64,000 nucleotides of DNA from Mycolicibacterium komossense (GCF_025822605.1 NZ_JACKTY010000033.1:509-64508); one strand, 5' to 3'; numbered from the stretch's first letter, positions 8,281 through 17,639 are shown. Program-made: numbers and translations. Notes: a model not told the origin generated them from the sequence alone.

Positions 8281-9249
8281 TCATTGTTGGTTCCAATCCG
8301 GCACGGTGAGCTGGACCCGCACGCCACCGGCGTCGCTGAATGTCGACTCCCAGAAGTCGAGCCAATGGCCGGCGTCGACTTTGACCCCGCGCAGCGGGGC
8401 GGTCGCCGGCCCCAGCACGCTGGCGAACGTGCCCAGGGGGATGGCAAGGGTGTCGAGGTACTCGCCGAGCTTGGCCACCAGGTTGCCGACCGCCTCATCG
8501 CTGCCGAAGATGTCGTTACCCGTGTGCGACAACGCATCGAACTGACCGATCAGACGGATGAACGCCGGCACGACTTGCGGCAGCATCTTGCCGGTCTGGC
8601 TGAACACCGCTCCCGCGTTCAGATCGCCGAGCCCGGTGGTCAGTGTCGAAACATTGCTGAACAGCGTCGCCAGCAGCTCCCTGTTCTCCCGCACGACGTT
8701 GGCGAACAAACCAGCAGTGGTGGCCAGCGAGTCCAGCGCGTGGTCGTTGTCGGTGAATGCTCCAGACACGTTGGCCACGATGGTGCGCACGTCGTCGGGG
8801 TGCAGAGCCGACAGCAGGGCATCGGCCCTGGCCAGCAATTGGCTCACCGACACCGTCGGAGCAACGTGATCGGCCGGAATTACGGCGCCCGACGAAAGAT
8901 AGGGCGGCGCTATGAGTTCGGGCCTGAAGTCGATGTACTGCTCTCCGGCGCCGGAAAGGTTCTCGACGCGGATTGCGCTGCTGGCCGGGATCGGGTACGC
9001 CCCGTCGAGGTCGAGTGACACCGCCAGACCGGTCGGGGTGATTTGCATACCGGCTACGTGACCGACCTTGATGCCGCGCATCGTCACCTGCGACGTCGGC
9101 AGCAGGCCACCGGAGGTGTTCAGCATCAAGGTCACCCGAGTAGCCGTCGTGGTCGGGCTCATGTCGAGGACTCCCAGCGCCATATAACCCGCGCCGATCA
9201 GCGTCATGATCAGCAGGATCACCAAGGTGGGGCCGGCGTTGAATTTCAT
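8281..9249 (-). CDS. mceF: MceF: Mce-family substrate-binding subunit
   Basis: A 322-residue protein with an N-terminal membrane anchor (TLVILLIMTLIGAGYMALGVL) and the MCE domain next to it. The core GGLLPTSQVTMRGIKVG is the typical fold start, followed by an alpha-helical tail predicted to form the hydrophobic tunnel. The start overlaps the stop of MceE by four bases. As the sixth Mce subunit of the cluster it is named MceF by position. It is thought to build, with MceA-E, the periplasmic channel that carries lipids to the YrbE permease. Confidence 0.88.
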   Translation of the reverse strand: MKFNAGPTLVILLIMTLIGAGYMALGVLDMSPTTTATRVTLMLNTSGGLLPTSQVTMRGIKVGHVAGMQITPTGLAVSLDLDGAYPIPASSAIRVENLSGAGEQYIDFRPELIAPPYLSSGAVIPADHVAPTVSVSQLLARADALLSALHPDDVRTIVANVSGAFTDNDHALDSLATTAGLFANVVRENRELLATLFSNVSTLTTGLGDLNAGAVFSQTGKMLPQVVPAFIRLIGQFDALSHTGNDIFGSDEAVGNLVAKLGEYLDTLAIPLGTFASVLGPATAPLRGVKVDAGHWLDFWESTFSDAGGVRVQLTVPDWNQQ

Positions 9250-10280
9250 TTCAGCAACCCCATGGTCTGCATCGCCGAGATCACTTGATTGGCCCTGGAG
9301 GTGGGATCCATTCCCGGTGAATTGATCTCGGAGACAGTATATTTGGGTCCGCCCTGCCCGAAGAACGGAATGAGCTTGTCGCGGATCAGCTCGATCAGCT
9401 TGTTCGAGATGACCGGGATCGTGGTATCGGCGGTTGAGACCGATGCGATGAACGGCCCCACGTAGGACAGGATGCGGAGCAGATCGGGGGTGATCGGGTC
9501 CAGCAGCGGCGTCAGGTTCCGGCCCAGCACAGCAGCGTTGATGATGAGATCGACGATGCTCAGCGTGACGCTGCCGAGCCCTTCGAGCTTGGCCGGGCCC
9601 TCGGTAACCAGCCGGTCGAAGGTTTTGGTGTTCGCCGCCAAACTGTTGCTGATGTTCTCTGCCCCCGAGAGGATTCCGTCGATGGTGTCCTGGTTGGCCG
9701 CCAGATCATCGAGCACGCCCGACAATTTGCGCTGGATTCGGGTCAGCTCGGCCGGGTCCTTCGGGAAAGCCTTGTTCAGATTGATCACGGTGTCCTGCAG
9801 CGTGCCGAGCTCTCCGCCGGAGACCAAGTTCGACACCGATCTCAGGACATCTTCGACATTGTCGGCCGGCACGGTGTTGCGCAGGGGGATGGTATCTCCG
9901 TTGTGCAACGGGACGGGCGACGGCGCGGCCGGTGTGAACAGTGCGATATAGGTGTCGCCAAGTACCGTGGCCTGCCGAAGTTCAGCCCGAGTATCCTGCG
10001 GCAGTGTGACATTCGCGGAGATATCCACGTAGGCGACCGCCGTACTTGCGGCAAGTTGGACTCGATCCAGGACGCCGATCTGCACACCTCCGGAGTCAAC
10101 TTTCGCGCGGGCGGGCAGATTCAGCACGCTGGAAAATTCGATCTTGATGCTGTACTTGGCACCCGCGACATAGGATCCGGGAACCGGCAGCCGCGTCGGG
10201 TCGAGGGCGCACCCCGCCGCGAGGACGACAGTCACGGTGGTCAGCAGACCGCCGACCGCGCGCAGTATCGGACGGTTCAT
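9246..10280 (-). CDS. mceE: MceE: Mce-family lipoprotein subunit
   Basis: A 344-residue protein with a lipoprotein signal: LLTTVTVVLAAGC gives a lipobox LAAGC with the lipidated Cys at residue 24. The MCE domain follows (GVQIGVLDRVQL segment), then a long helical region with repeated Asn/Leu-rich turns. MceE is the lipoprotein member in all mycobacterial mce operons and corresponds to LprK (Mce1E) and LprN (Mce4E). Start and stop both overlap the neighbouring genes by four bases, so translation is coupled. Confidence 0.9.
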   Translation of the reverse strand: MNRPILRAVGGLLTTVTVVLAAGCALDPTRLPVPGSYVAGAKYSIKIEFSSVLNLPARAKVDSGGVQIGVLDRVQLAASTAVAYVDISANVTLPQDTRAELRQATVLGDTYIALFTPAAPSPVPLHNGDTIPLRNTVPADNVEDVLRSVSNLVSGGELGTLQDTVINLNKAFPKDPAELTRIQRKLSGVLDDLAANQDTIDGILSGAENISNSLAANTKTFDRLVTEGPAKLEGLGSVTLSIVDLIINAAVLGRNLTPLLDPITPDLLRILSYVGPFIASVSTADTTIPVISNKLIELIRDKLIPFFGQGGPKYTVSEINSPGMDPTSRANQVISAMQTMGLLK

Positions 10281-11443
10281 GGCAGCGCCGCTCCCATGAT
10301 GAGGTTGGTCAGTCCCAAGGTCACCGGATCAGAGGCCGTGCCTTGCGCACAGGCCGCCGCCGTGCCGGGGATGTTGCGTTGCCGTAGTTCGGTACAGATG
10401 GCGCTGGCTTGTGACGGTGAAATCGCCACGCGCGGAGCGATGTAGGTGACGTGATTGGTGCCCCAGGACGGGTCGTAGATGTCCGCCAGCCAATTGGTCA
10501 GCGGCGGCAGGGCATTGATGCTGCCGACGATGTTCGGTGTCCAGGCGTTCAGCAGATCCCGGATCCAGGGAATCGCCTTGTCGGTGATGTTGTGATAAAT
10601 GCGTGGGGCGAAGCGATTGATCGCATCGACCAGGATCGGCAGCAGATGCACGAGATGACTGAGCGCGGTGGCGAAGTTGTCCGCCAGGCCTTCGATCAGC
10701 TGGGCGGTGGCGGGCAGCGTCTGGACGACGGTGGCGAAGGTATCCCAGTGCTTGAGCCAGCCAGAGGTGAGGATCTGGGAATTCTCGAAGAGCTGCCGGT
10801 AGTCGGCATCGGCCTGGTAGGGGTCGCCGACCATCGTCACCAGGTTCCGCAGCGTCTGGTTCAGGCCCGCTCCGGTGCCCTCGAGCGAGTGACTGGCCGC
10901 GCTGAGGCTGTCGTTGATGGCCTGCACGCCCGGCGCCTCGGACGGGCGCTGGTCCTTGCCGGCACCGAGGATGGTGTCGGTCAGATTGCCGAGGGCGGAA
11001 TAGGTTTCACTGATACCGATAGGGGTCTTGGTGTCCGCCAGTTTGATGCACTGCGAGCCGGTGAACTTCGGGCCGTCGGAATAGGCCTTGGTGAGTTCGA
11101 CGTGCCGGTCGGTGACCACGGACTGTGCGAAGGTCACTGCACCGACGTCAGCAGGAAGGTCGAGGTCCTTGGGTACGGTGAAGTCGACCTCGACGTGATC
11201 AGGTTTGTTGGTGATCGCGGTCACCGTGCCGACCTCGATACCGAGCAACGCCACGTTGTTGCCCGGGTAAAGCCCCACCGCATCAGTGAATTCGGCACAC
11301 ATCGCGCGGCTGTTGGTGATCTGGGGCATCAGGACCTTGGCGCCCAAGGCTCCTACCGCAACGAGCGCGGCGACCACGGCCAACGCCAGTGCGACTGCCA
11401 GGCGAGAATGTATCCGGTGGCGGATGGCGGCGAATAGCGACAC
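10277..11443 (-). CDS. mceD: MceD: Mce-family substrate-binding subunit
   Basis: A 388-residue protein with an N-terminal membrane helix (LAVALALAVVAALVAVGALG), an MCE domain with the segment LYPGNNVALLGIEVGTVTAI, and a long helical tail carrying several cysteines near the C-terminus (ICTELRQ, AAACAQG). The GTG start at 11443 lies one base after the MceC stop. The C-terminal cysteines are also seen in other mycobacterial MceD proteins and may form a disulphide outside the membrane; that role is inferred. Confidence 0.86.
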   Translation of the reverse strand: MSLFAAIRHRIHSRLAVALALAVVAALVAVGALGAKVLMPQITNSRAMCAEFTDAVGLYPGNNVALLGIEVGTVTAITNKPDHVEVDFTVPKDLDLPADVGAVTFAQSVVTDRHVELTKAYSDGPKFTGSQCIKLADTKTPIGISETYSALGNLTDTILGAGKDQRPSEAPGVQAINDSLSAASHSLEGTGAGLNQTLRNLVTMVGDPYQADADYRQLFENSQILTSGWLKHWDTFATVVQTLPATAQLIEGLADNFATALSHLVHLLPILVDAINRFAPRIYHNITDKAIPWIRDLLNAWTPNIVGSINALPPLTNWLADIYDPSWGTNHVTYIAPRVAISPSQASAICTELRQRNIPGTAAACAQGTASDPVTLGLTNLIMGAALP

Positions 11444-11444
11444 G

Positions 11445-12452
11445 TCAGCAGGTCCTCATCTTGTATGGCAGGCACAAATCTTGCCCCGGCATCAGCTTGT
11501 CGCTCTCGTTGACGACGACGCCGTTGCCGCTGAGCATCGGCACCACGATGTTCAGGATCTGGCCCAGGCCTTCGGCCGCCTTGCCGATCCGCTCCGGGTG
11601 GGTGAACAGCGTGTCGAAGATGTCGTCGATACCGTTCACGACAGGTGCCACTTCGCGTTGGTAGAAAACCAGGAACCGGTCGACGAGCCGGGCCAACTCG
11701 GCAAGCGTCCCGAAGAACTCGACGATATCGGCCGATTTCGAGGTGAGCCTGCGCCCGATCAACGCAAACTGCTCAGACAGCGTGACCAGCTGCTGACGTC
11801 CGGCGACGAACGCGCTGGAGTAGTCATTGATGAAGTCCAAGCCGCGGTGGAAGTCCGCGGTCGTCTGGCTCAACGATGTCGTCAACGTGTCGGCTGTCTG
11901 GATCACATCGCGTAATGCGTCCGGATACTTGTTGGCGGCGTTGGCGATTTCGGTAAAGGTATCGTGGATGACCTGGCCGTCAACCTTTTTGATCTCGGGA
12001 GTCGCTGCCTGAATGATGTCGTTGATCTCAAACGGCGTTGTGGTGTGTTGCGGTGGAATCACGTTGTGGCCCAATGGAGTTTCGCCCCGGGGAACGAGCG
12101 CGACGTAGTGGCCGCCCAACGGCGTGAGTAACTTGATCTCGACCGTGGATTCCGAACCCACCGCTATCGACTGGCTCACGTCGAACTTCATCTCGACCAG
12201 GGTGCGGTCAAGGCGGACCCCGGTGACCTTTCCGACCGGAATGCCCGCGATCCGGACCTCGTCGCCGGGGCGCACGCCACCAGATACGGGGAGGTGCGCG
12301 GCATACCTCGTCTGTCCCGCCGGGTTCACGTATGTCACCCCGGCAGTCACCAGGGCGCACACGATGGTGATCACCCCGATGACGCCGAACCGGCGGCTGC
12401 GCACCGCAGCCGCGTGATCGTCGAGCACGGGTCGGCGTTTTCGGAGAGCCAT
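11445..12452 (-). CDS. mceC: MceC: Mce-family substrate-binding subunit
   Basis: A 335-residue protein starting MALRKRRPVLDDH, with a membrane helix (GVIGVITIVCALVTAGVTYV) and a typical MCE domain core (VRPGDEVRIAGIPVGKVTGV), followed by the helical DUF3407-type tail. The start ATG at 12452 shares one base with the MceB stop (TGATG). A longer in-frame start at 12530 would lie inside MceB and is rejected. It is the third of six Mce subunits in fixed order. Confidence 0.87.
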   Translation of the reverse strand: MALRKRRPVLDDHAAAVRSRRFGVIGVITIVCALVTAGVTYVNPAGQTRYAAHLPVSGGVRPGDEVRIAGIPVGKVTGVRLDRTLVEMKFDVSQSIAVGSESTVEIKLLTPLGGHYVALVPRGETPLGHNVIPPQHTTTPFEINDIIQAATPEIKKVDGQVIHDTFTEIANAANKYPDALRDVIQTADTLTTSLSQTTADFHRGLDFINDYSSAFVAGRQQLVTLSEQFALIGRRLTSKSADIVEFFGTLAELARLVDRFLVFYQREVAPVVNGIDDIFDTLFTHPERIGKAAEGLGQILNIVVPMLSGNGVVVNESDKLMPGQDLCLPYKMRTC

Positions 12453-13462
12453 CAGCGACACACCACCAGATCCTGTTGGGCGAACGACACCATGCCGATG
12501 CCTGGAAGGGAAACCTCGCCGTTGGAACACGTGAACGCCGCAACGGCGGGCCGATCGTCGACCAGCGAGTCTCGTAGACCCGTGATCAGGGACGGCACCA
12601 GAGACAGTCCGGCGATGATGGTCGGAGTCTGCGGAAACATCCGGCTCATCAGGTCATACAGTGGCCTGTTCGAACCGTCGAAGTCTCGCTCGACTGCATC
12701 GAGGAGCTTGACGAGATTGCGTAGGGGAGGCAGCGCCTCGTCGATCGAGGTGCGGAACTGCTCGACCTTGGATGTGAACCGCAGAAGCACTCCATTGAGG
12801 GTGCCGATCAGGTCGATGAGCTGCTTGGACTTGCCGCCCAAATCGCGGGAGATGTCGCCCAGGTTGTGAATCAGCACCATGAATACCGACTGACGATCGA
12901 CGGCGTACTTGGAGATGGCGTCGAGATCGCTCAGCGCAGGTCCGATCCCGGACGCGTCCCCCTGGATCAGTCGCAAGAGGTTTTCGCCCAGCTGGTTGAA
13001 CTGGGCGGGGTCGAGCGTATGGAACAGTGGTCGAAATCCGTTGAACAGTTTGGAGACATCGAACGAGGGAACGGTCTGGGCGAGCGCGATGGCGGCCCCG
13101 GCGGCAAGGGGCGGGCCCGGGTTGTCCGGCTGGGCCAGTTCCAGGTAACGCTGGCCGAGCAGGTTCTGGTAGCGGACCGCGGCCACGGTGTTCTGGTACA
13201 GCGGATGATCGTCGAGGACGGTGAAGTCCACTTCGGCGTCGTTGCCGACCAGCCGCAGGGCCAGCACCTTGCCCACCTGCACCCCGGAGACGCGCACATC
13301 GTTGCCGACGAACAGTCCCGACACGTCGGAGAATGTCGCGGTGAACTGGGTCACCGCACCTTTGACGGGGCTGCGCAAGGCGCCGATCACGATGACGGCG
13401 CATAGTGCTGCCACGGAAGTGAAGATCGTCAGCCACAGCAGCGATCGGGAGATGCTTCTCAT
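12452..13462 (-). CDS. mceB: MceB: Mce-family substrate-binding subunit
   Basis: A 336-residue protein with an N-terminal membrane helix (LLWLTIFTSVAALCAVIVIGAL, split by a few polar residues) and an MCE domain with LFVGNDVRVSGVQVGKVLAL, then the helical tail ending in Cys-containing segments (FTCSNGE, LVVCR). The start overlaps the MceA stop by four bases. The domain keeps the usual MCE glycine/valine pattern, so an active subunit is expected. Confidence 0.87.
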   Translation of the reverse strand: MRSISRSLLWLTIFTSVAALCAVIVIGALRSPVKGAVTQFTATFSDVSGLFVGNDVRVSGVQVGKVLALRLVGNDAEVDFTVLDDHPLYQNTVAAVRYQNLLGQRYLELAQPDNPGPPLAAGAAIALAQTVPSFDVSKLFNGFRPLFHTLDPAQFNQLGENLLRLIQGDASGIGPALSDLDAISKYAVDRQSVFMVLIHNLGDISRDLGGKSKQLIDLIGTLNGVLLRFTSKVEQFRTSIDEALPPLRNLVKLLDAVERDFDGSNRPLYDLMSRMFPQTPTIIAGLSLVPSLITGLRDSLVDDRPAVAAFTCSNGEVSLPGIGMVSFAQQDLVVCR

Positions 13463-14529
13463 GAGCCACCCCCTGGCATCGGCGGGGGACCAGGGGTAGG
13501 TCCGGGATCGACACCGGGAGAAGGCAGGGCGGCCGCGAGCCCAGGCATGCTGTCCAGTAACAGCTCGACCTGCAGGCGGGGTTTACCGTCGCGAACCGGG
13601 AACGCGGCGCTGGTCCGGTCGAGCAGGCCGGAGAGCCGGTCATAGGCCGGCGCCAGGCTGCCCACGGCGAACGCGGCGGGAATCGCGGCGTTCATCAGAC
13701 CATTGACCAGCGGTACCAGCCACGAGTTGTTCCTGGCAAAGATCTGACCGCCGCCGTTGATCAACTGGCCGATGCGCTGCAGGATGACGTTCGTGTGGTC
13801 CGCGCCTCCCGGCTCCGCCAGGAACTGCAGCTGGTCGAGCAACTGGTTGATCAGTCCCATGAGGGGAACGAAATCGTTGAGCCCGTTGACGAACGAGCCA
13901 ATCACCGATAGCGACTGTGAGAACGGAACCGTCTGGGAGTCGGCAAGTATCCTGGCGAAGTCGAGAACGGATTTCGCCACTGGCTCGGTCAGATCAGCGT
14001 GCCGGCGAAGCACATTGACGATGTGCTCGCCGTCTGCCGAATCGATGATCTGGCTGAGCTTCTGGCCCTGCCGGAGCAGTCCGGTGACCGACGCGGCCTG
14101 TACGTTGGCGCCGATCTCCAACGTCTGATTCGTGCCCAACGGGGCGCCGTCACCGTTGCTGACGAGTTCGACTGCCGCCGTGCCGAAGACATTCGACGAG
14201 GTGAACCGGGCACTGGTGGCGGTGGTGAGGATCTTCGCCTGGCGGGGATCGAGAACCACCGTCATCTTCTGCTTGTTGTAGCCGGCCGATTCCAGTGCTT
14301 TGACCGACCCGATGGTCATCCCGCGGTACTTCACCTCGGCCCCCGGTGCCAGGCCCTCCCCAATCGAATTCGCCAAGACGGTCAGTTCGAAGGTGTCGTC
14401 CAGCTTTCCGGTGCTCTGCTGGTAAAGGAAGTAGGTGGCGACGGCAAGCACAACGCCGACCGCCAGGCCGCGTACTCGGAGACGACGTGAGCTGGCCGAT
14501 CGTCCGCTGTGGTCCAGGTATACCGGCAT
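13459..14529 (-). CDS. mceA: MceA: Mce-family substrate-binding subunit
   Basis: A 356-residue protein with a membrane helix after about 20 residues (VRGLAVGVVLAVATYFLY), an MCE domain whose core reads LAPGAEVKYRGMTIGSVKAL, and a DUF3407-type tail. It ends in a Pro/Gly-rich segment (PGVDPGPTPGPPPMPGGGS), a low-complexity tail also seen in some other Mce proteins. The ATG at 14529 lies three bases after the YrbEB stop. It is the first Mce subunit downstream of the permease pair. Confidence 0.87.
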   Translation of the reverse strand: MPVYLDHSGRSASSRRLRVRGLAVGVVLAVATYFLYQQSTGKLDDTFELTVLANSIGEGLAPGAEVKYRGMTIGSVKALESAGYNKQKMTVVLDPRQAKILTTATSARFTSSNVFGTAAVELVSNGDGAPLGTNQTLEIGANVQAASVTGLLRQGQKLSQIIDSADGEHIVNVLRRHADLTEPVAKSVLDFARILADSQTVPFSQSLSVIGSFVNGLNDFVPLMGLINQLLDQLQFLAEPGGADHTNVILQRIGQLINGGGQIFARNNSWLVPLVNGLMNAAIPAAFAVGSLAPAYDRLSGLLDRTSAAFPVRDGKPRLQVELLLDSMPGLAAALPSPGVDPGPTPGPPPMPGGGS

Positions 14530-14532
14530 CGA

Positions 14533-15405
14533 TTATCCCGATATCTGAATTCCGGTGCTGCTACCCCAGAACAAGAGGGTGAGCACCATATCGGTGAGGA
14601 CGATGGTGATCAGGCTGGCGCGGATGGCTCGGCCCGAGGCGGCTCCGACACCTTCGGGCCCCCCGCTGGCGTAGTAGCCCTGATAGCCGTGGATGACGAT
14701 GATCAGCGAGACGAAGATGATCGCCTTGATGACGGAGAAGAACACGTCGGACGGCTGGATGAACGAGTCGAAGTAGTGGTAGTAGGTGCCCGACGATTGA
14801 CCGTGCAGCACGTTGACCACCAGTGCGCAGGATAGGTAGCTCAATGTGAGGGTAAGGACGTAGAGCGGAACAATGGTAATTAAGCCCGCGATGACACGAC
14901 TGGTGACGACGAATGGAATCGGTTGGATTCCTTGGACTTCCAATGCGTCGATTTCCTCTGAGATCCGCATAGCGCCGATCTCGGCTGTCATTCGGCAGCC
15001 TGCCTGGGCGGCGAACCCGATCGCCGCGATCATCGGTGCCATCTCCCGGGTGTTGGCATACGCCGAAACGAACCCGGTCAGCGGTCCCATGCCGACCATG
15101 TTCAAGGCGGCGTATCCCTCGACGCCGACCGAACCGCCGACCGCGGCACCCATGAGAACCAGTACTCCGATGGTGCCACCACCCACGATCAATGATCCGT
15201 TGCCCCAAGTGATGTCGACCAGTAGCGCACCAGTCTGCCGTCGGTAATTCTTCAGCGTCCGGGGGATCGCACTGAAGACCAGGAACACAAATGTGGCCTG
15301 ATGCCCCAAGTGCTCCAAGAGCGAGCCCGGCGCGTCGACGACTGATCGCGACGCACGCAGCACCGGGTTGAGTTTGAACGGCGAATACCTTGCGGGCGTT
15401 GCCAT
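14533..15405 (-). CDS. yrbEB: YrbEB: MlaE-family ABC transporter permease of the Mce system
   Basis: A 290-residue integral membrane protein with about five helices and the MlaE/YrbE signature (GCRMTAEIGAMRISEEIDALEVQGI), the cytosolic coupling helix with the EExDAL motif that contacts the MceG ATPase. The start is the ATG at 15405, which shares one base with the YrbEA stop (TGATG); the open frame upstream of it lies inside YrbEA and is not used. No ATPase gene is in this operon, as expected, because mycobacterial Mce systems share one MceG encoded elsewhere. Confidence 0.9.
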   Translation of the reverse strand: MATPARYSPFKLNPVLRASRSVVDAPGSLLEHLGHQATFVFLVFSAIPRTLKNYRRQTGALLVDITWGNGSLIVGGGTIGVLVLMGAAVGGSVGVEGYAALNMVGMGPLTGFVSAYANTREMAPMIAAIGFAAQAGCRMTAEIGAMRISEEIDALEVQGIQPIPFVVTSRVIAGLITIVPLYVLTLTLSYLSCALVVNVLHGQSSGTYYHYFDSFIQPSDVFFSVIKAIIFVSLIIVIHGYQGYYASGGPEGVGAASGRAIRASLITIVLTDMVLTLLFWGSSTGIQISG

Positions 15406-16427
15406 CAACCCACCCTCGTGGGCATGAGTATCGAGACGATCTGGGTGATCACCAGGTTGAGCACGAACACCGAGACCACGCCGATCACCACGGCCGCATT
15501 GACCGCGTCGGCCACACCGCGTGCGCCGCCCTTGGCTTCCAGGCCGCGCTGGCAGGCCACCAAGATCACGACTAGTCCGAAAAGCCATGTCTTGATCAGC
15601 GCAACACCGACGTCGGACACCGTGGCGAACGAAGCGAACGAAGAAATGTAGCTGCCCGGAGTGCCCGACTGGAAGCCCACGTTGATCAGGTAGCCCGCGG
15701 CGAGGCCCATGAAGATGATGAACACGCAGAGCACCGGCGCGACGAAGAGCATCGCCGCCAGTCGGGGCGTGACGAGACGTTGCACCGGATCGATGCCCAT
15801 AACGCGAAGGGCATCAACCTCTTCGCGAATGCTGCGGGCCCCCAGATCGGTTGACACCGCCGAGCCCGCGGCGCCGCCCAGCAGCAGCGCGGCCACGATC
15901 GGAGCTCCCTGGCGGATCACCCCGAGGCCGCCGGCGGCGCCGGAGATCGATGTGGCGCCGACCTGCTGGATGATGCTGCCGACCTGCACGGCGACGATCA
16001 CTCCGAACGGGACCGATACCAGCAGTGCCGGAATTGCCGTGACACTGACCACAAACCAGGCCTGGTTGATGGTCTCGCGCCACGGATGGCGCAGCCGGAT
16101 CAGGTCGGTGACGAGGTATGCGACGGAATGAAAGGCAAGCTCGAGAAAGCGCCCGAGGGTCTTCAACGAGCCGTCCATCTGATTGGTGATGTAGCGCAGC
16201 GGTTTTCCGAGCAGCGTCGCGACCTGGCCGCCCACCGACCGCTCCTCGACCCTTTCGCCCTGATACGACTCATCGGTCGCCTCACCAGGAGGACCGCCCA
16301 GTCCCTCGATCTGGGGGGCACCCACCGAATCGATCCTCAAGTCGTCGACGGACTCGGGCAAATCTGCCTTTTTTGCAATGGCTTTCACAACATCTCCGAC
16401 GCGCGGGCGCGTATCTGGACTCAACAA
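15405..16427 (-). CDS. yrbEA: YrbEA: MlaE-family permease with an unusual N-terminal extension
   Basis: A 340-residue protein. Residues from about 90 on are a normal YrbE permease with five membrane helices and the coupling motif GARSIREEVDALRVMGI. The first 85 or so residues form an extra, charged, probably cytosolic segment (AIAKKADLPESVDDLRID and ESYQGERVEERSVGG), making it longer than the roughly 255-290 residues usual for YrbE proteins. Translation probably starts at the TTG at 16427 or the next TTG, because AAGGA lies five to eight bases upstream. It is the first gene of the operon; its promoter carries operator site 3. Confidence 0.86.
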   Translation of the reverse strand: MLSPDTRPRVGDVVKAIAKKADLPESVDDLRIDSVGAPQIEGLGGPPGEATDESYQGERVEERSVGGQVATLLGKPLRYITNQMDGSLKTLGRFLELAFHSVAYLVTDLIRLRHPWRETINQAWFVVSVTAIPALLVSVPFGVIVAVQVGSIIQQVGATSISGAAGGLGVIRQGAPIVAALLLGGAAGSAVSTDLGARSIREEVDALRVMGIDPVQRLVTPRLAAMLFVAPVLCVFIIFMGLAAGYLINVGFQSGTPGSYISSFASFATVSDVGVALIKTWLFGLVVILVACQRGLEAKGGARGVADAVNAAVVIGVVSVFVLNLVITQIVSILMPTRVG

Positions 16428-16492
16428 AGAGTTCCTTCCCTCTGATGCCGCGAGGTTTGCGACTGCGCCGAAGCGGTAGTTCGGCCTCGTTT

Positions 16493-16522
16493 GATACCGA
16501 CGGTATCCGGTACTGCGAGTAC
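16493..16522 (-). promoter_or_regulatory. Candidate TetR operators in the mce/tetR divergent promoter, site 3 of 5
   Basis: On the minus strand bases 16522-16502 read GTAC TCGC AGTAC CGGA TACC (spaces added), matching the TAC-N4-AGTA-N5-TAC element of the other cluster promoters. Overlapping it is a perfect palindrome GATACCG-A-CGGTATC at 16493-16507. The pair sits between the diverging yrbEA and tetR starts, so one regulator could control both genes. Confidence 0.62.
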
Positions 16523-16647
16523 AGAGCGACTTTCAGTGTGCTTGATGTCACAGTCGCTCGTCAAGTGATCACGGCTGCTCGTACCGGCGGGACCAGGTTC
16601 CGACGTGGATGTCGGATGCGATCGGGAGTCCATGACGGAGGGAGCCG

Positions 16648-17382
16648 GTGGCTTACGATGAGACGGTGTCATCGACGGCTGGTCCTGGTCCTGGTCCTGG
16701 TCCTGGTCGCGGGCGTCTGCCTGAGTTGACAGGAGATGCCAGAGTCGATCGCTGGCGCGAGCATCGTGCGTCGGTCCGGGCCGAACTCGTGGAGGCAACG
16801 CTGCGCGCCATCGACGAGTACGGACCGGATCTGTCGATTGATGACGTCGTCAAGACGGCCGAGATTCCGCGGCCCAAGCTGTACCGATTCTTCGAAGACA
16901 AGGACGCACTGTTCGACGCCGTCGCCGAACGCATCCAGCAGTTGGTCATCGAACGCGTCGCGCCGCAGTTCGATCTGACCGGCACCGCTCTCGGGTTGGT
17001 TCGTTCGGCCCTGACTGCATACGTCGACTTAGTCGCGGAGCGCCCGAATCTCTTTCGCTTCCTGGTCGGAGCGCATTTCACCGAGAACCGCTCGGCCATG
17101 GCGCTGGTCGACGGGGGCCGCCCGATGTCGGACGCCATCGTTGCGGCCGTCGCCCTCATCGTCACGGGACGTGGCGGCGACGGCGAGCACCTGGAGTACT
17201 TCGTCGACGCCATCCTCGGGGCGGTGGCGCTGGGTGTCCTGCGCTGGCTGAACACCCCGACCATTGCCAAGGGTGCGCTGGTTGACGAGTTGACGGCGGT
17301 CGTATGGGGCGCCGCATCGGCGAGCGCAGCGGCCCGCGGGATCACTCTCGACCCTGATGAGCGCCTGTCGTCACCGCAGTAG
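16648..17382 (+). CDS. TetR-family regulator, likely controlling the mce operon
   Basis: A 244-residue TetR protein. After a Pro-Gly repeat (residues about 12-20) comes RWREHR and then the helix-turn-helix DNA-binding domain (LSIDDVVKTAEIPRPKLYRFFEDKDALFDAV), followed by an all-helical ligand domain. The GTG at 16648 has GGAGGGAG just upstream. It is divergent from yrbEA with 220 bases between them and two palindromes in the gap, the usual layout of an autoregulated local repressor. It is clearly paralogous to the TetR at 25555 (shared RWREHR and PKLYR-(F/Y)-F signature), suggesting they recognise related operators. Confidence 0.85.
   Translation: MAYDETVSSTAGPGPGPGPGRGRLPELTGDARVDRWREHRASVRAELVEATLRAIDEYGPDLSIDDVVKTAEIPRPKLYRFFEDKDALFDAVAERIQQLVIERVAPQFDLTGTALGLVRSALTAYVDLVAERPNLFRFLVGAHFTENRSAMALVDGGRPMSDAIVAAVALIVTGRGGDGEHLEYFVDAILGAVALGVLRWLNTPTIAKGALVDELTAVVWGAASASAAARGITLDPDERLSSPQ
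16681..16710 (+). repeat. GGTCCT hexanucleotide tandem repeat in the TetR gene
   Basis: Four exact copies of GGTCCT followed by a partial GGTCGC encode Gly-Pro repeats near the N-terminus of the TetR protein. The unit is a multiple of three, so copy-number change would alter tail length without breaking the frame. Confidence 0.75.
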
Positions 17383-17593
17383 AGCGTCGACTGACTAGCC
17401 CCGCCGCGGCTCCCGCGACGGCCAACCACCCGCTGACCTAGCCGGGCGTAGCGCAGCTTTCCGTTGATGCGCAACCGATTCCGATACGTCGACTGAACAC
17501 GGGCGCAACAGTTCCGCTCGCGATCACCCGTTGGCATCGTGCGCCGGGGTCTTGCGCAACGGTTGCCGCGAGCCTAATGTGACTGACAACACG

Positions 17594-17614
17594 GTACTGG
17601 CAGTACTGGCTACT
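17594..17614 (+). promoter_or_regulatory. Candidate TetR operator, site 4 of 5
   Basis: The site reads GTAC TGGC AGTAC TGGC TACT (spaces added). GTACTG-G-CAGTAC within it is a perfect palindrome. It is followed by the same TACTGAGTGTT string as site 2, 19 bases before the start of the first PF10118 gene. In both promoters the string also ends four bases before an ATG-containing stretch, an ungapped match over more than 30 bases. Confidence 0.65.
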
Positions 17615-17639
17615 GAGTGTTCGATGAAAGGCGGCAATC

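Noticed and set aside
16653..17537. A 294-codon minus-strand frame across the TetR gene
   Set aside because: Antisense to a clear TetR; no domain and biased composition.
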